From: Streptococcus parasanguinis
GTDB lineage: Bacteria; Bacillota; Bacilli; Lactobacillales; Streptococcaceae
Length of the DNA stretch: 64,000 nt
Direction of reading: 5' to 3'
Assembly (NCBI RefSeq): GCF_018499505.1
Contig: NZ_JAHDAC010000002.1
Location: 186,001 to 250,000, forward strand
Each line of letters begins with the position of its first letter. Position 1 is the stretch's first letter. Shown piece after piece: positions 44,749 through 54,014 of this stretch. The position numbers were made by a program, and so were the translations under genes. The notes beneath the pieces were generated by a model, which was given only the letters and a program-made list of their open reading frames with translations, had not been told where the DNA came from and searched no databases.

Positions 44749-44772
44749 AAAAGCTAGATCCCTCTAGCCCTT
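44749..44772 (-). terminator. Terminator after the Nudix gene
   Basis: On the minus strand GCTAGA-GGGA-TCTAGC followed by a run of seven T, directly after the mutT-like stop. Confidence 0.8.
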
Positions 44773-44775
44773 TGC

Positions 44776-45246
44776 TTAAAATCTTAATTTTTCCCAGCCG
44801 TCATCTGTCCGTTTGCGATAATAGTACTCGGACAAATCTGGGTCTTCCATCACTTCCAGCAAAGGAAGCATGTCGTAGGATAAATCCAACTTTTCTAATT
44901 GGTCTTTCTCAACCCAAGAAACTTCTCCTTCTTCAGATGATCTGAGCTGGCCTGTAAATTCTGTCGCTTTGTAGCAAAAGACAATATAGCGACCTCCATC
45001 GTCTAGTGGCCAGTCTTTGACTGCGACGAGTTTTGGATCTGCAATTGTCAGTCCTGTCTCTTCGTAAACTTCACGAATGACGGATTCTGCAAGACTTTCT
45101 CCTTCCTCGATATGACCTCCAGGAAAGGCATAACCAGACCATTTTTTGTAACGCTCTGGCGAGCGGTATTGGAGGACTACTTTTCCATTTTTAGGATCTT
45201 CTACCAAACAAAGATTGGTAAGTACAGTAGATGTTGTACGTGACAT
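44776..45246 (-). CDS. Nudix hydrolase, MutT/8-oxo-dGTP diphosphatase-like
   Basis: A 156-residue Nudix protein with a complete Nudix box GGHIEEGESLAESVIREVYE followed by ETGL (about 42-64; the 23-residue GX5EX7REUXEEXGU pattern is met). It probably sanitises oxidised nucleotides or another diphosphate substrate. It follows the duplicated membrane genes by 11 bases. Confidence 0.92.
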   Translation of the reverse strand: MSRTTSTVLTNLCLVEDPKNGKVVLQYRSPERYKKWSGYAFPGGHIEEGESLAESVIREVYEETGLTIADPKLVAVKDWPLDDGGRYIVFCYKATEFTGQLRSSEEGEVSWVEKDQLEKLDLSYDMLPLLEVMEDPDLSEYYYRKRTDDGWEKLRF

Positions 45247-45257
45247 AAATTTCCTCT

Positions 45258-45764
45258 CTATGATTTATTCCTTTTTGTTTCAATATATTTCATAAGCAAA
45301 ATCGTTAAAGCAGACAAGGTAAAAAAGACCAGATAGGTTGCTATAGGGAACCAAATATAGCGGTGATCTAGGGATAAGAGTGAAGGCAGGAGCCCCTTAC
45401 TATTTTTCCCACCAACCCCGATAAAAAGATGGACCACTAAACCGATACTATTAAGATAAATAAATAAATCTGCATATCTTTTTATTGTCATCCTTGTCCC
45501 AGATAAGTCTAGGAACCAATAGTCAAATAATCGATACACCAGACAAAAAAGATTTATATATAATGGAAAACTATAATTGATATCTCTATAGGGCGACGGA
45601 ATAGGAAGAATATTAAAAATAAGATTGATACCTATTCCTATTCCTAAGATTAGACCAAATACCAAGAAGAAGCCTAATAATTTATGCGAATCCATCCAAA
45701 ACCGAAAACTTTCTCTCCTTGATAGATTCTTTTTTGTATTTGATTTTCTTTGATTATTTTTCAT
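45258..45764 (-). CDS. Membrane protein, intact member of a tandem duplicate
   Basis: The 168-residue protein has a basic N-terminus and about four membrane helices, with PYRDINYSFPLYINLFCL and LDHRYIWFPIATYLVFFTL as the stretches shared with the upstream copy. No known family. Its ATG overlaps the stop of the frameshifted upstream copy (ATGA). The two copies have diverged strongly, so the duplication is old. Confidence 0.7.
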   Translation of the reverse strand: MKNNQRKSNTKKNLSRRESFRFWMDSHKLLGFFLVFGLILGIGIGINLIFNILPIPSPYRDINYSFPLYINLFCLVYRLFDYWFLDLSGTRMTIKRYADLFIYLNSIGLVVHLFIGVGGKNSKGLLPSLLSLDHRYIWFPIATYLVFFTLSALTILLMKYIETKRNKS

Positions 45765-46311
45765 TTGTGTGGATTTAAACCATTTTCTTCTTCTCTCTTT
45801 TTATTATCAAGATGCTTGGAAATTAAAATGATTAAAGCAGGCACTAAGAAGAAAATTATATAAGTAAGAATAGGAAACCAGATATAGTGGTGGTCTAAAG
45901 TTTGCAAGGGAGGAATACTCTTTCTATTTCGACCCATTATTCCAAAAATAAGTGAAACAGAAAACCTGCTCCATTTAGGTACAAGAATGGATCTGCAAAA
46001 TCTTGGAGTCTAGTCATTCCATCGAAATTATCTCTAAAAATACCCTGATAAAGTATATTCACTAAGAATACAAGATTCAAATAAAGTGGAAAGACATAAT
46101 TGAGGTTTTGATATGGTTTTGGAACAAGAGTTGTCCCAAGCAACAAATAGATTATCCCAAAAGCTGATAATAAAAATATACTACTATCAAATAGAAAAGC
46201 TATTTTTGAATGCTGTAGCAACCACAATTTTACTTTATCCAGCCAGCTTATTTTATGATTTGGCTTATAGTGTTTTTTGGATGTTTTCTCTTTTTTATTA
46301 TCTTGTTTCAT
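45761..46311 (-). pseudogene. Membrane protein, frameshifted member of a tandem duplicate
   Basis: The first 124 codons (to 45,940) match the downstream copy (PYQNLNYVFPLYLNLVFL), then stop. In the next frame the match goes on (LDHHYIWFPILTYIIFFLVP) to a TGA at 45761. One T is missing from a T-run (five A at 45,944-45,948 on the plus strand); adding it restores a 183-residue protein ending LNPHK. It could be true decay or a base-calling error in a homopolymer. The start overlaps the quinone reductase stop by 4 bases. Confidence 0.75.
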
Positions 46312-46934
46312 GATAGTTTTTTAATCTCTGCTGCTACCTTTTGGAGATGCTTCTCCCGCATGCTAGCGGTGTTCACATCTCGTCCGACTTCTCCCAAGAT
46401 GCAGACGCGCTTGGTTTTAATCCCACAGTGGTTCAAGACAGCATTCTTCAAAACAGAGATGCCATAACTATCTGGAATGTTGAGAGGGCCTGAAAAGATC
46501 TTGTACCACCAAGTAGGCGCCATGGAGGTCGCATAAATACTAGCCGTTTTCCCTTTGAGCAACTTCTTGAATTGCTTGCCTCTGAGGTAATTCCAGATAA
46601 AGCTACCCTGATCATTAGCCGAGTAAGCAATCCCAGGTGTGAAGACCCGATCAATCCATCCTTTCATAAGGCTCGGCATACTACTCCACCAGATGGGATA
46701 GACAAAGATCAGGTGATCCGCCCACTGGATCCATTCTTGAGAGCGAAGGATAAAGGAATCTTCCTCCATCCGCTTTCGATAGCCGTAGCGAAGGACCGGG
46801 TCAAAATCCTCTTCATTGAGACTGATCACTTTAAGCTCATGGCGACTTGAGTCAATAGTTTCGACAATGGTTTGAAAAATAGCCTGGCAGTAACTTTCCT
46901 TATCCGGATGACCATTGATGACCAGAATTTTCAT
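46308..46934 (-). CDS. NAD(P)H dehydrogenase (quinone)/flavodoxin-fold reductase
   Basis: The 208-residue protein has the flavodoxin-like Flavodoxin_2 fold: VINGHPDKESYC (FMN phosphate loop), YPIWWSSMPSLMKGWIDRVF and SIYATSMAPTWWY. It resembles KefF/MdaB/NQO1-type two-electron quinone reductases and should lower redox cycling in the cytoplasm. It overlaps the downstream membrane gene as ATGA, suggesting one operon through to mutT. Confidence 0.9.
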   Translation of the reverse strand: MKILVINGHPDKESYCQAIFQTIVETIDSSRHELKVISLNEEDFDPVLRYGYRKRMEEDSFILRSQEWIQWADHLIFVYPIWWSSMPSLMKGWIDRVFTPGIAYSANDQGSFIWNYLRGKQFKKLLKGKTASIYATSMAPTWWYKIFSGPLNIPDSYGISVLKNAVLNHCGIKTKRVCILGEVGRDVNTASMREKHLQKVAAEIKKLS

Positions 46935-47027
46935 TCGTCTTCTCCTTCATTTCTTTAGTTCATTCTATCTCTTTTATTTTTTTACTTGATTAATTGATAA
47001 TGGTTCAAAGATTGATAGATACGTCCT

Positions 47028-47525
47028 TTAGGAATTTTTATTCGAAGAACACATCATCCGCAACTCCTTAACAGGTTTTCCAAGTTCAAGTATTTTTTCT
47101 TGACCATCAAAAGTAAAACCTATTTTTTGATAGAAAGCAATGGCTCGCTTATTATCTTTCAATACCCATAAATAAATTTCAGAGAAATGATCGAGAGCAG
47201 CAAATGCAGCATGCATTAACTGTTTACTCACACCTTTTCCATAGTAATCTTTTAAAACATATAAGGCGATGATTTCACCAGCTTGAATGGCTTCATCACA
47301 AAAATTTCCATAGCTGATAAAGCCAACAACCTTCTTTCCATCCATCGCAATCAAGGTATTTTCTGGATACTTTTGACTAAAGAAACGACATCTATCTAAT
47401 GTCATCGTCTCCTGAAATTCCGCGGGTAAAAGATCGTCATAAGCCTCTCTCCACGTTTGCCAATGAACGAGAGATTTTCCTTCTATCTCTTCAGGAGTTT
47501 CCATTGTTTTAATGATAATCTTCAT
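47028..47525 (-). CDS. GNAT family N-acetyltransferase
   Basis: A 165-residue GNAT protein with acetyl-CoA motif ALYVLKDYYGKGVSKQLM (about 85-102) and FYQKIGFTFDG. Substrate unknown. It follows uvrB by 14 bases and is likely cotranscribed. Confidence 0.88.
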   Translation of the reverse strand: MKIIIKTMETPEEIEGKSLVHWQTWREAYDDLLPAEFQETMTLDRCRFFSQKYPENTLIAMDGKKVVGFISYGNFCDEAIQAGEIIALYVLKDYYGKGVSKQLMHAAFAALDHFSEIYLWVLKDNKRAIAFYQKIGFTFDGQEKILELGKPVKELRMMCSSNKNS

Positions 47526-47539
47526 TCGCTTTATCCTAT

Positions 47540-49528
47540 CTAATCCAAGGCCTTGACTTCTAACATCATATCGCGGATTTGCGCTGCCAGCTCGAAATCA
47601 AGCACTTCGACTGCTTCTTGCATTTGACCTTGCAGTTTCTTGACCAGTTCCTTGCGCTCTTGGCGGTTGAGACTGGTGATATCCACTTCCTTGTCCTCTT
47701 CCTTGGCCACCGCCTTAGTAACAGAGATGAGGTCACGGATTTCCTTCTTGATGGTTTGTGGTACAATACCATGCTCTTCGTTATAAGCCATCTGGATTTT
47801 CCGACGACGGGCCGTTTCATCGATGGCTTTTTGCATAGACTGAGTCATGGTGTCCGCATACATGATCACGTGACCCTCGCTATTACGTGCAGCACGACCG
47901 ATGGTCTGGATAAGCCCACGTTCATTACGGAGGAAGCCTTCCTTATCCGCATCGAGAATAGCAACCAGACTGACTTCAGGTACGTCAATCCCTTCACGAA
48001 GGAGGTTGATACCGACCAAGACATCAAAAACGCCCAAACGCAAATCACGGATGATTTCTGTCCGCTCCAAGGTCTTAATGTCCGAGTGCATGTATTTGAC
48101 CTTGACCCCCATTTCCTTGAAGTAATCGGTCAAGTCTTCCGCCATCTTCTTGGTCAGGGTAGTGACAAAGGTCCGCTCTCCACGTTCTACACGCGCATTG
48201 ATTTCACCCAAGAGATCGTCCATTTGACCCATGGTCGGACGCACTTCCACCTCGGGATCGAGTAGACCTGTCGGACGAATGATCTGCTCGATGACAGTAT
48301 CGGTTTGTTCCATCTCATAGTCACCTGGTGTCGCAGACACATAAACGATCTGGTGGACATGGCTTTCAAACTCCTCCCGACGCAGTGGTCGGTTGTCCAA
48401 GGCAGACGGCAAACGGAAACCATAGTTGACCAGCATTTCCTTGCGCGAGCGGTCTCCATTGTACATGCCCTTGATCTGTCCCATGGTCATGTGGCTTTCA
48501 TCGATCATGATGAGAAAATCTTCTGGGAAGAAGTCAAGAAGAGTGTAGGGAGGCTCTCCTTCACTCCGGCCATCCATGTGACGGGAGTAGTTTTCGACGC
48601 CATTGGTGTAGCCCATCTCCCGTAGCATTTCAATATCGTACTCGGTCCGTTGTTTCAAGCGTTGAGCTTCCAATAGCTTGCCTTCTTTTTCAAAGACTTT
48701 TAACTGCTCCTCAAGTTCCGCTTGAATCTTGGCAATCGCTACTTCCATATGGTCGTCATTGGTCACAAAGTGAGTGGCCGGGAAAATAGCCAAGTGATCC
48801 ACATCTCCCAGAACCTGGCCAGTCAAAGCTTCAATCTCACGAATCCGCTCAATCTCGTCCCCGAAAAATTCAACCCGAAAGGCATGTTCATCACGCGAAG
48901 CTGGGAAAATCTCAACCACATCTCCACGAACACGGAATTTCCCCCGTTGAAAGTCGATATCATTGCGTTCAAACTGGATGTCCACCAGGTCATTGAGCAA
49001 ACGATCACGAGAAATCTCCAGACCTGGACGCAGGCTGACTACGCTATCGGCATATTCCTTCGGCGAACCCAAACCATAGATACAAGAGACAGAAGCCACA
49101 ACAATGACATCATTGCGCTCCAACAAAGCTGATGTCGCGGAGTGACGAAGCTTATCAATCTCATCATTGACCGAACTATCCTTTTCGATATAGGTGTCGC
49201 TCGATGGCACATAGGCTTCTGGCTGGTAGTAATCATAGTAAGATACGAAGTACTCTACAGCATTCTCTGGAAAGAATTCCTTAAACTCCCCATAAAGCTG
49301 ACCTGCTAGCGTTTTATTGTGGGCGATGACCAGGGTCGGCTTATTGACCTGGGCAATGACCTGGCTCATGGTATAGGTCTTCCCCGTACCTGTCGCCCCC
49401 ATCAGAATTTGCGCCTTCTCGCCACCCTCGATGTTATCCACCAACTGTTCAATGGCCTGCGGTTGATCCCCAGACGGTTGGTATTTGGATACTAGTTTAA
49501 ATTTGTTATCAGTTACTCGATTAATCAT
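47540..49528 (-). CDS. uvrB: Excinuclease ABC subunit B
   Basis: The 662-residue nucleotide-excision-repair helicase has Walker [12 protein letters not shown] (about 42-52), the damage-wedge beta hairpin [10 protein letters not shown], Walker B IDESH, motif [11 protein letters not shown] and a C-terminal UVR motif ([20 protein letters not shown]). It loads onto damaged DNA with UvrA and positions UvrC. ATG 49528 has GAGG eight bases upstream. Confidence 0.98.
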   Translation of the reverse strand: MINRVTDNKFKLVSKYQPSGDQPQAIEQLVDNIEGGEKAQILMGATGTGKTYTMSQVIAQVNKPTLVIAHNKTLAGQLYGEFKEFFPENAVEYFVSYYDYYQPEAYVPSSDTYIEKDSSVNDEIDKLRHSATSALLERNDVIVVASVSCIYGLGSPKEYADSVVSLRPGLEISRDRLLNDLVDIQFERNDIDFQRGKFRVRGDVVEIFPASRDEHAFRVEFFGDEIERIREIEALTGQVLGDVDHLAIFPATHFVTNDDHMEVAIAKIQAELEEQLKVFEKEGKLLEAQRLKQRTEYDIEMLREMGYTNGVENYSRHMDGRSEGEPPYTLLDFFPEDFLIMIDESHMTMGQIKGMYNGDRSRKEMLVNYGFRLPSALDNRPLRREEFESHVHQIVYVSATPGDYEMEQTDTVIEQIIRPTGLLDPEVEVRPTMGQMDDLLGEINARVERGERTFVTTLTKKMAEDLTDYFKEMGVKVKYMHSDIKTLERTEIIRDLRLGVFDVLVGINLLREGIDVPEVSLVAILDADKEGFLRNERGLIQTIGRAARNSEGHVIMYADTMTQSMQKAIDETARRRKIQMAYNEEHGIVPQTIKKEIRDLISVTKAVAKEEDKEVDITSLNRQERKELVKKLQGQMQEAVEVLDFELAAQIRDMMLEVKALD

Positions 49529-49687
49529 CTCTTTATCCTCACATATATAGACCTTATTTTACCATAAATCACTAGAATTCTCTGAGATGAGGAATGAAAG
49601 GGAAAACAACATATTACAAAATGATCCGTTAAATCGGTACATGCCCGAATTACAAAATAATTAATTGGACACGCATTAGCGTGAAAA

Positions 49688-49726
49688 CTAAACAAGACTC
49701 TCGCATTTACTTCGAAAGTCTTGTCT
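49688..49726 (-). terminator. Terminator after the ABC-2 operon
   Basis: ACAAGACTCTCG (49692-49703) pairs with CGAAAGTCTTGT (49713-49724), one mismatch; the minus-strand side continues TTTAGTTTT. The rest of the 298-base gap holds no convincing gene. Confidence 0.6.
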
Positions 49727-49826
49727 TTTATTCTAAAACCATGCAATACGTAATAAACATCAGTGTCCATGATATACAAAATTAGCAAGGTTTGCTCATC
49801 GGTATTATTTTTACGAAATCAATTTA

Positions 49827-50516
49827 CTACTTAACTTCTTGATTCCTTACCAAGAGGTAGAGAGTTGCTCCAAGTGAGCATACAAGTCCAAAAACATAAA
49901 TACAGAGTTGCAAATTGGAAGCACTACCTAATATGGTATCCGCAACAATATTATAAAATAGATAACTAGTCAATGGTTCCACTACTCTTTCTATGAATGG
50001 TTGTACCAAAATAGGAAATAGTAGCAAAATAGCTAAACTCCCCATTGGACTTTTGAAAAAATAACTTAAGAAGTAAGAAATCACAAAGTATTGGATGGAG
50101 CCAATCAAATAGAAACTGAAAATTTCTAAACTGACACCATTTTCGCTACTAAAAAAATGAAACCATATAAGCAGTACAATGAAATTTAAGGTTGATTGTA
50201 GTACTACATCACATAACTCTACGAACAGGATCCGAATTGAACTTAAGATCCTTTTTCCACTTACCAAATAAACTAGTTTTGTTTCGTGTGATTGTAACTC
50301 TACAAATGCATTAATACTCCCAATACCAACAGAGAGCATTGATGCAAAAACAAGAGCTTGCTTTAAAGATAATTCTACAATTGTACCATTGATTGCAACT
50401 GGTAAAATACTTAAGAGACACACAAAACATATCAAAAATGACTGTATGGTTATCTGGTACTTCACGGGTTTTAAACTATATTTTTTGACGATAAGACTGA
50501 AAAATACTTTTGCCAT
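49827..50516 (-). CDS. ABC-2 permease subunit (second)
   Basis: The 229-residue hydrophobic protein has about six helices and overlaps the upstream permease by 41 bases. With the 277-residue permease and the ATPase it makes a three-gene ABC-2 exporter like those giving lantibiotic or bacteriocin immunity (two different permeases plus one ATPase). Substrate not known. Confidence 0.72.
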   Translation of the reverse strand: MAKVFFSLIVKKYSLKPVKYQITIQSFLICFVCLLSILPVAINGTIVELSLKQALVFASMLSVGIGSINAFVELQSHETKLVYLVSGKRILSSIRILFVELCDVVLQSTLNFIVLLIWFHFFSSENGVSLEIFSFYLIGSIQYFVISYFLSYFFKSPMGSLAILLLFPILVQPFIERVVEPLTSYLFYNIVADTILGSASNLQLCIYVFGLVCSLGATLYLLVRNQEVK

Positions 50517-51309
50517 TCTTCCTCCCCATTCGAATCTTTTCTACAACCATTATGAACACCAAGAACAAGATCCCTTCTACTATTAAAAGTGTAAATCCAT
50601 ACAATTGGCTCGTTTGAGTCCCTTCAATTCGGCCAAAAGCAAATGACTTTGCTCCAATCAAAGGCAATAGATTTTCAATTTTAGAGGAAATTCCTCTTAA
50701 AATACCTGATAAAGTGATTACCAATAATAAAACATCTGCAATTAATGAAGTCATTGATTTTTTCGTTACTATTACGAAAAGTAAAGCTAATAAAGTAAGA
50801 ACGATTGCAAATATCATAACTCTTACCGTAACATCTAAAAACAAAGTAAATTCTAAATAATTCTTTAAAGTTGAATCTAGAAAAATGAGTAAGATAATAG
50901 CATTTACTATAGATAATACTAAAGTAGAAAGTATCGATAAAACAACCGAACTTGCAATAAACCCAGTAAGACGAACTTTCCAGTTTGGGATCAATAACTG
51001 AGTAAAATTATCATCACCAAATTGGTAATGGGTTGAATAAACAAGTGAAACTAAGATTGGTAAGAAAATAACACTTGCTTGGTAGGGTGAGGATAAGAGA
51101 GCATCTCTGACTGTATAGACTGGATTCGATGATAGCATAGATGGATCAAGGTTAACAGCCTGTCCATTTCCTTCTACTAAAGCATTTATCACCTGGATAT
51201 TTTGAATTGAAAAAAATATGCTGACTCCCAAAATAAGAAAAAAAGTGAATTTAAAAGTAGGTAAACTACAATATTTATAGAGGTCACTAAAAAAGGAACG
51301 CTTCAACAT
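50476..51309 (-). CDS. ABC-2 permease subunit (first)
   Basis: The 277-residue permease (MLKRSFFSDLYKYCSLPTFK) has about six helices, with a large external loop after the first (VEGNGQAVNLDPSML). The start at 51309 follows AGAAGGTGA and lies one base after the ATPase stop; the longer frame to 51366 would run through the ATPase gene. It is part of the exporter facing a two-component system. Confidence 0.75.
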   Translation of the reverse strand: MLKRSFFSDLYKYCSLPTFKFTFFLILGVSIFFSIQNIQVINALVEGNGQAVNLDPSMLSSNPVYTVRDALLSSPYQASVIFLPILVSLVYSTHYQFGDDNFTQLLIPNWKVRLTGFIASSVVLSILSTLVLSIVNAIILLIFLDSTLKNYLEFTLFLDVTVRVMIFAIVLTLLALLFVIVTKKSMTSLIADVLLLVITLSGILRGISSKIENLLPLIGAKSFAFGRIEGTQTSQLYGFTLLIVEGILFLVFIMVVEKIRMGRKNGKSIFQSYRQKI

Positions 51310-51310
51310 A

Positions 51311-52021
51311 TTATTCACCTTCTTTCCCTTCAAGTGCCTTAAAATATGCCTCCTCAAAAGATCCAAACTGTTTCAAAATGTCTTTGGTAGGAGCATCAAT
51401 AACAATCTTCCCATTAGAAATCCCAACCAAATGATCTACAGTTAATTCTAACTCACTCATATAATGACTTGTCATTAATACAGTCTTACCTTCATTGACA
51501 AAAGACTGCAAAAAATTGCGTACCCAGCGTATTCCTTCTGGATCTAGTCCATTGATTGGTTCATCTAAAATTAAGATGTCAGGATTTGCTAATAAGGCTG
51601 TTGCTAACCCAAGTCGTTGCTTCATTCCTAATGAATAGTCTTTTACTTTTTTATTTTTAGCTTCACTTAACCCCACCAACTCTAAACATTCGTTGCACCT
51701 ATTTTTGTCAACGCCACAAGCCAAGCCAATCCACCGAAGATGCTGAAATCCTGTTCTTGTTGGATAAGGTTGACAACTGTCTAGGAATGATCCAACAATA
51801 CAAAAAGGATTATCTCCCAATTGAGAGTATTTTTTGCCATCGATTAACGCCATGCCCATTTGACTATTTTCTAAACCAAGTAAAATTCTGATTAAAGTTG
51901 ATTTTCCAGATCCATTCGGTCCAATCAATCCAGTAATCTCACCTTTCTTAGCTTTGAAAGACACGTTTTGAAGGACAATTTTATTATTATATTCCTTATG
52001 TAGCTTTTGAATTGTTATCAT
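51311..52021 (-). CDS. ABC transporter ATP-binding protein
   Basis: The 236-residue ATPase has Walker A GPNGSGKST (about 34-42), signature YSLGMKQRL, Walker B ILILDEPINGLDPEG and switch His TSHYMSE: the bacteriocin/lantibiotic-immunity class. It heads the minus-strand operon and diverges from the response regulator gene, across 158 bases that hold promoters for both. Confidence 0.9.
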   Translation of the reverse strand: MITIQKLHKEYNNKIVLQNVSFKAKKGEITGLIGPNGSGKSTLIRILLGLENSQMGMALIDGKKYSQLGDNPFCIVGSFLDSCQPYPTRTGFQHLRWIGLACGVDKNRCNECLELVGLSEAKNKKVKDYSLGMKQRLGLATALLANPDILILDEPINGLDPEGIRWVRNFLQSFVNEGKTVLMTSHYMSELELTVDHLVGISNGKIVIDAPTKDILKQFGSFEEAYFKALEGKEGE

Positions 52022-52147
52022 TCATTCTTTTTCCTTTCTGACTTTTAGTGAAATTCCACCTTCACTTGGAGCAAGTATAACAGGAGAAAATCAGGAAATT
52101 CTCAGAATAACTATTTTTTTCATTTTCAACAAATTACATTCTATATT

Positions 52148-52156
52148 TGCTATAAT
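52148..52156 (+). promoter_or_regulatory. Extended -10 of the two-component operon
   Basis: TGC-TATAAT (hexamer 52151-52156) with no good -35, 23 bases before the response-regulator ATG and its GGAGG. Confidence 0.55.
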
Positions 52157-52179
52157 ATGCTCATATAATTGGAGGAACT

Positions 52180-52851
52180 ATGAAGTATAAAATTTTAGCC
52201 ATTGACGATGATGAAAAAATCTTACGATTAATAGCGAATACATTAAAAGCCAACAACTTTCAGGTGGAAACTCGTAAAAATATAGAGGAGATTAATATCT
52301 GTGACTTTACTGGATTCGATCTAATTTTACTTGACATCATGATGCCTATTTCTGGTTTAGAAATCTGTCGTTCCATTCGTTCACAAATTACCACTCCAAT
52401 CCTATTTCTAACCGCTAAAGATTTTGAAGAAGATTTACTAAAAGGGATTCAAGCTGGGGCAGATGATTACATCACAAAACCATTCAGCATTAAAGAATTA
52501 ATTGCAAGAATTCAAATGCATCTTCGTAGAGAAGAAAGATCACACCATTCCTCTAAAGAAGAGATGGAGTCAAATATAACTTTTTATAGAGATAGTCAAG
52601 AAGTTTATTATCAATCAAAGAGAATTTCATTGACCAAGAGAGAGTTTGATTTACTTTATCTTTTAGCAAAAAATGAAAACCGAATATTTAGCATAGAAGA
52701 ACTTTACAATTATCTTTATCCTATAGACTCTGATGCACAACTACGATCCATCACTGAATACATCTATCAAATTAGACAAAAATTTAAGATTCATCAAATT
52801 GATCCCATCAAAACCGTTTGGGGAGGAGGATACAAATGGAAAAAGAATTGA
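52180..52851 (+). CDS. OmpR/PhoB-family response regulator
   Basis: The 223-residue protein has a receiver domain (acidic pocket DDD at 8-10, phospho-acceptor Asp near 52 in LILLDIMMP, Lys in ITKPFS) and a C-terminal winged helix (LTKREFDLLYLLAKNENRIF). It overlaps the kinase gene by 16 bases. By position it probably controls the divergent ABC-2 exporter operon. Confidence 0.92.
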   Translation: MKYKILAIDDDEKILRLIANTLKANNFQVETRKNIEEINICDFTGFDLILLDIMMPISGLEICRSIRSQITTPILFLTAKDFEEDLLKGIQAGADDYITKPFSIKELIARIQMHLRREERSHHSSKEEMESNITFYRDSQEVYYQSKRISLTKREFDLLYLLAKNENRIFSIEELYNYLYPIDSDAQLRSITEYIYQIRQKFKIHQIDPIKTVWGGGYKWKKN

Positions 52852-53912
52852 CAATCAAGCAACTCATTAAGCGTACCTACCTTAAAATCATTTGGCAATT
52901 TCTTCTATGTCTGATACTTTTTTACATTGTTCCAACTCTTCTATCTTCTGTATCTGGAATTAATGAGAAAAATGCCAATCACTTTGCTTTATTTTTTAGC
53001 GTCAGTTCTTGGATTTATCTTTGCATCATTTTAATTTTTATCATTGTGATAAATATTAGACAATTATTAACCAAGATTCAAACAGAAATGAACATGGTTT
53101 ATCATAGTGGTCTATATTTCACCAAAAATGAACATCACCATTTGCAGATTAAAGAATTCATTGAAACAAATGATCTGATCGAAAAAATGCAATCTGAAAT
53201 AAAAAATAGAATTCAAAATGAAAAAGATCAAAAAAAAGAACTCATGTTTCAAGTATCTAGCGCTGCACATGATCTTCGTAGCCCTCTAACTGTCATCAGA
53301 GGAAATGCCGAATTCCTACAATCTACCAAGCAAACACCCCAAGTAATGGAATGTCTAAAAGATCTTGAGCAAGCAAGTATTCAATTAAATGATTATTTTA
53401 ACCACTTCATCCAATATTCCAAAACTTTTTACGACCATGATATCCAACTTGAAAATATATCAATTAAACAAGTAGCTCACCAATTGAAGGAACAGATCAC
53501 ACCTTTACTCCCGAGAAATACACATTTTGTTTTTACTAACACAGTAACTTCATCGGCACAAATTGCTATTCATTCCAATTTATTTTTTCGAGCAATCATA
53601 AATATTATTAATAATGCAATACAACATCAAAAAGATAATGATGCAAAGATCCAGCTAACAATGTCACAAGAAAATAATCGATTAGTTCTAACCATATGGA
53701 ATAATCAATCTACTTTTTCAAAAAGTGTTTTACAACATGCTGGAAATCTTTTCTATAAAGAGGACCAAGCAAGAACCCCTTCTCAAGAAAGTCACTTTGG
53801 ACTTGGTTTATCTTTCGTGAAACGCGTCATGAAACTTCATAATGGAACTATGCATTTAGAAAATATTCATAATGGTGCACAAGTGAAACTAATCATTCCC
53901 ATTATTATATAG
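52836..53912 (+). CDS. Membrane sensor histidine kinase
   Basis: The 358-residue kinase has two membrane helices with a short loop (about 15-90; an intramembrane-sensing layout as in cell-envelope stress kinases), H-box SSAAHDLRSPLTVIRG, N-box INIINNAIQH and G-box FGLGLSFVKR. The start at 52836 (MEKELTIKQL) follows GGAGGAGG; 52818 lies deeper in the regulator gene without a signal. With the exporter it resembles antimicrobial-peptide sensing modules. Confidence 0.9.
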   Translation: MEKELTIKQLIKRTYLKIIWQFLLCLILFYIVPTLLSSVSGINEKNANHFALFFSVSSWIYLCIILIFIIVINIRQLLTKIQTEMNMVYHSGLYFTKNEHHHLQIKEFIETNDLIEKMQSEIKNRIQNEKDQKKELMFQVSSAAHDLRSPLTVIRGNAEFLQSTKQTPQVMECLKDLEQASIQLNDYFNHFIQYSKTFYDHDIQLENISIKQVAHQLKEQITPLLPRNTHFVFTNTVTSSAQIAIHSNLFFRAIINIINNAIQHQKDNDAKIQLTMSQENNRLVLTIWNNQSTFSKSVLQHAGNLFYKEDQARTPSQESHFGLGLSFVKRVMKLHNGTMHLENIHNGAQVKLIIPIII

Positions 53913-53916
53913 AAAA

Positions 53917-53985
53917 AGTCGAACTCATCAATATGTGTTCGACTCAAAACGCAGACAAACGTCATTTTGGGTGTTTGTCTTTTTC
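53917..53985 (+). terminator. Double terminator after the kinase
   Basis: A first hairpin AGTCGAAC/GTTCGACT (53917-53944) and a second AGACAAAC/GTTTGTCT (53953-53980) followed by TTTTTC end the two-component operon. Confidence 0.75.
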
Positions 53986-54014
53986 ATATATAACTTTCAG
54001 ACATTACAAAGAGG

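Noticed and set aside
47579..48265. Long plus-strand ORF opposite uvrB (228 codons)
   Set aside because: It is an antisense shadow of a clearly real uvrB gene with no start signal or known domain.
49525..49788. Minus-strand ORF of 87 codons upstream of uvrB
   Set aside because: No ribosome site or domain; it spans the terminator-like hairpin at 49688-49726.
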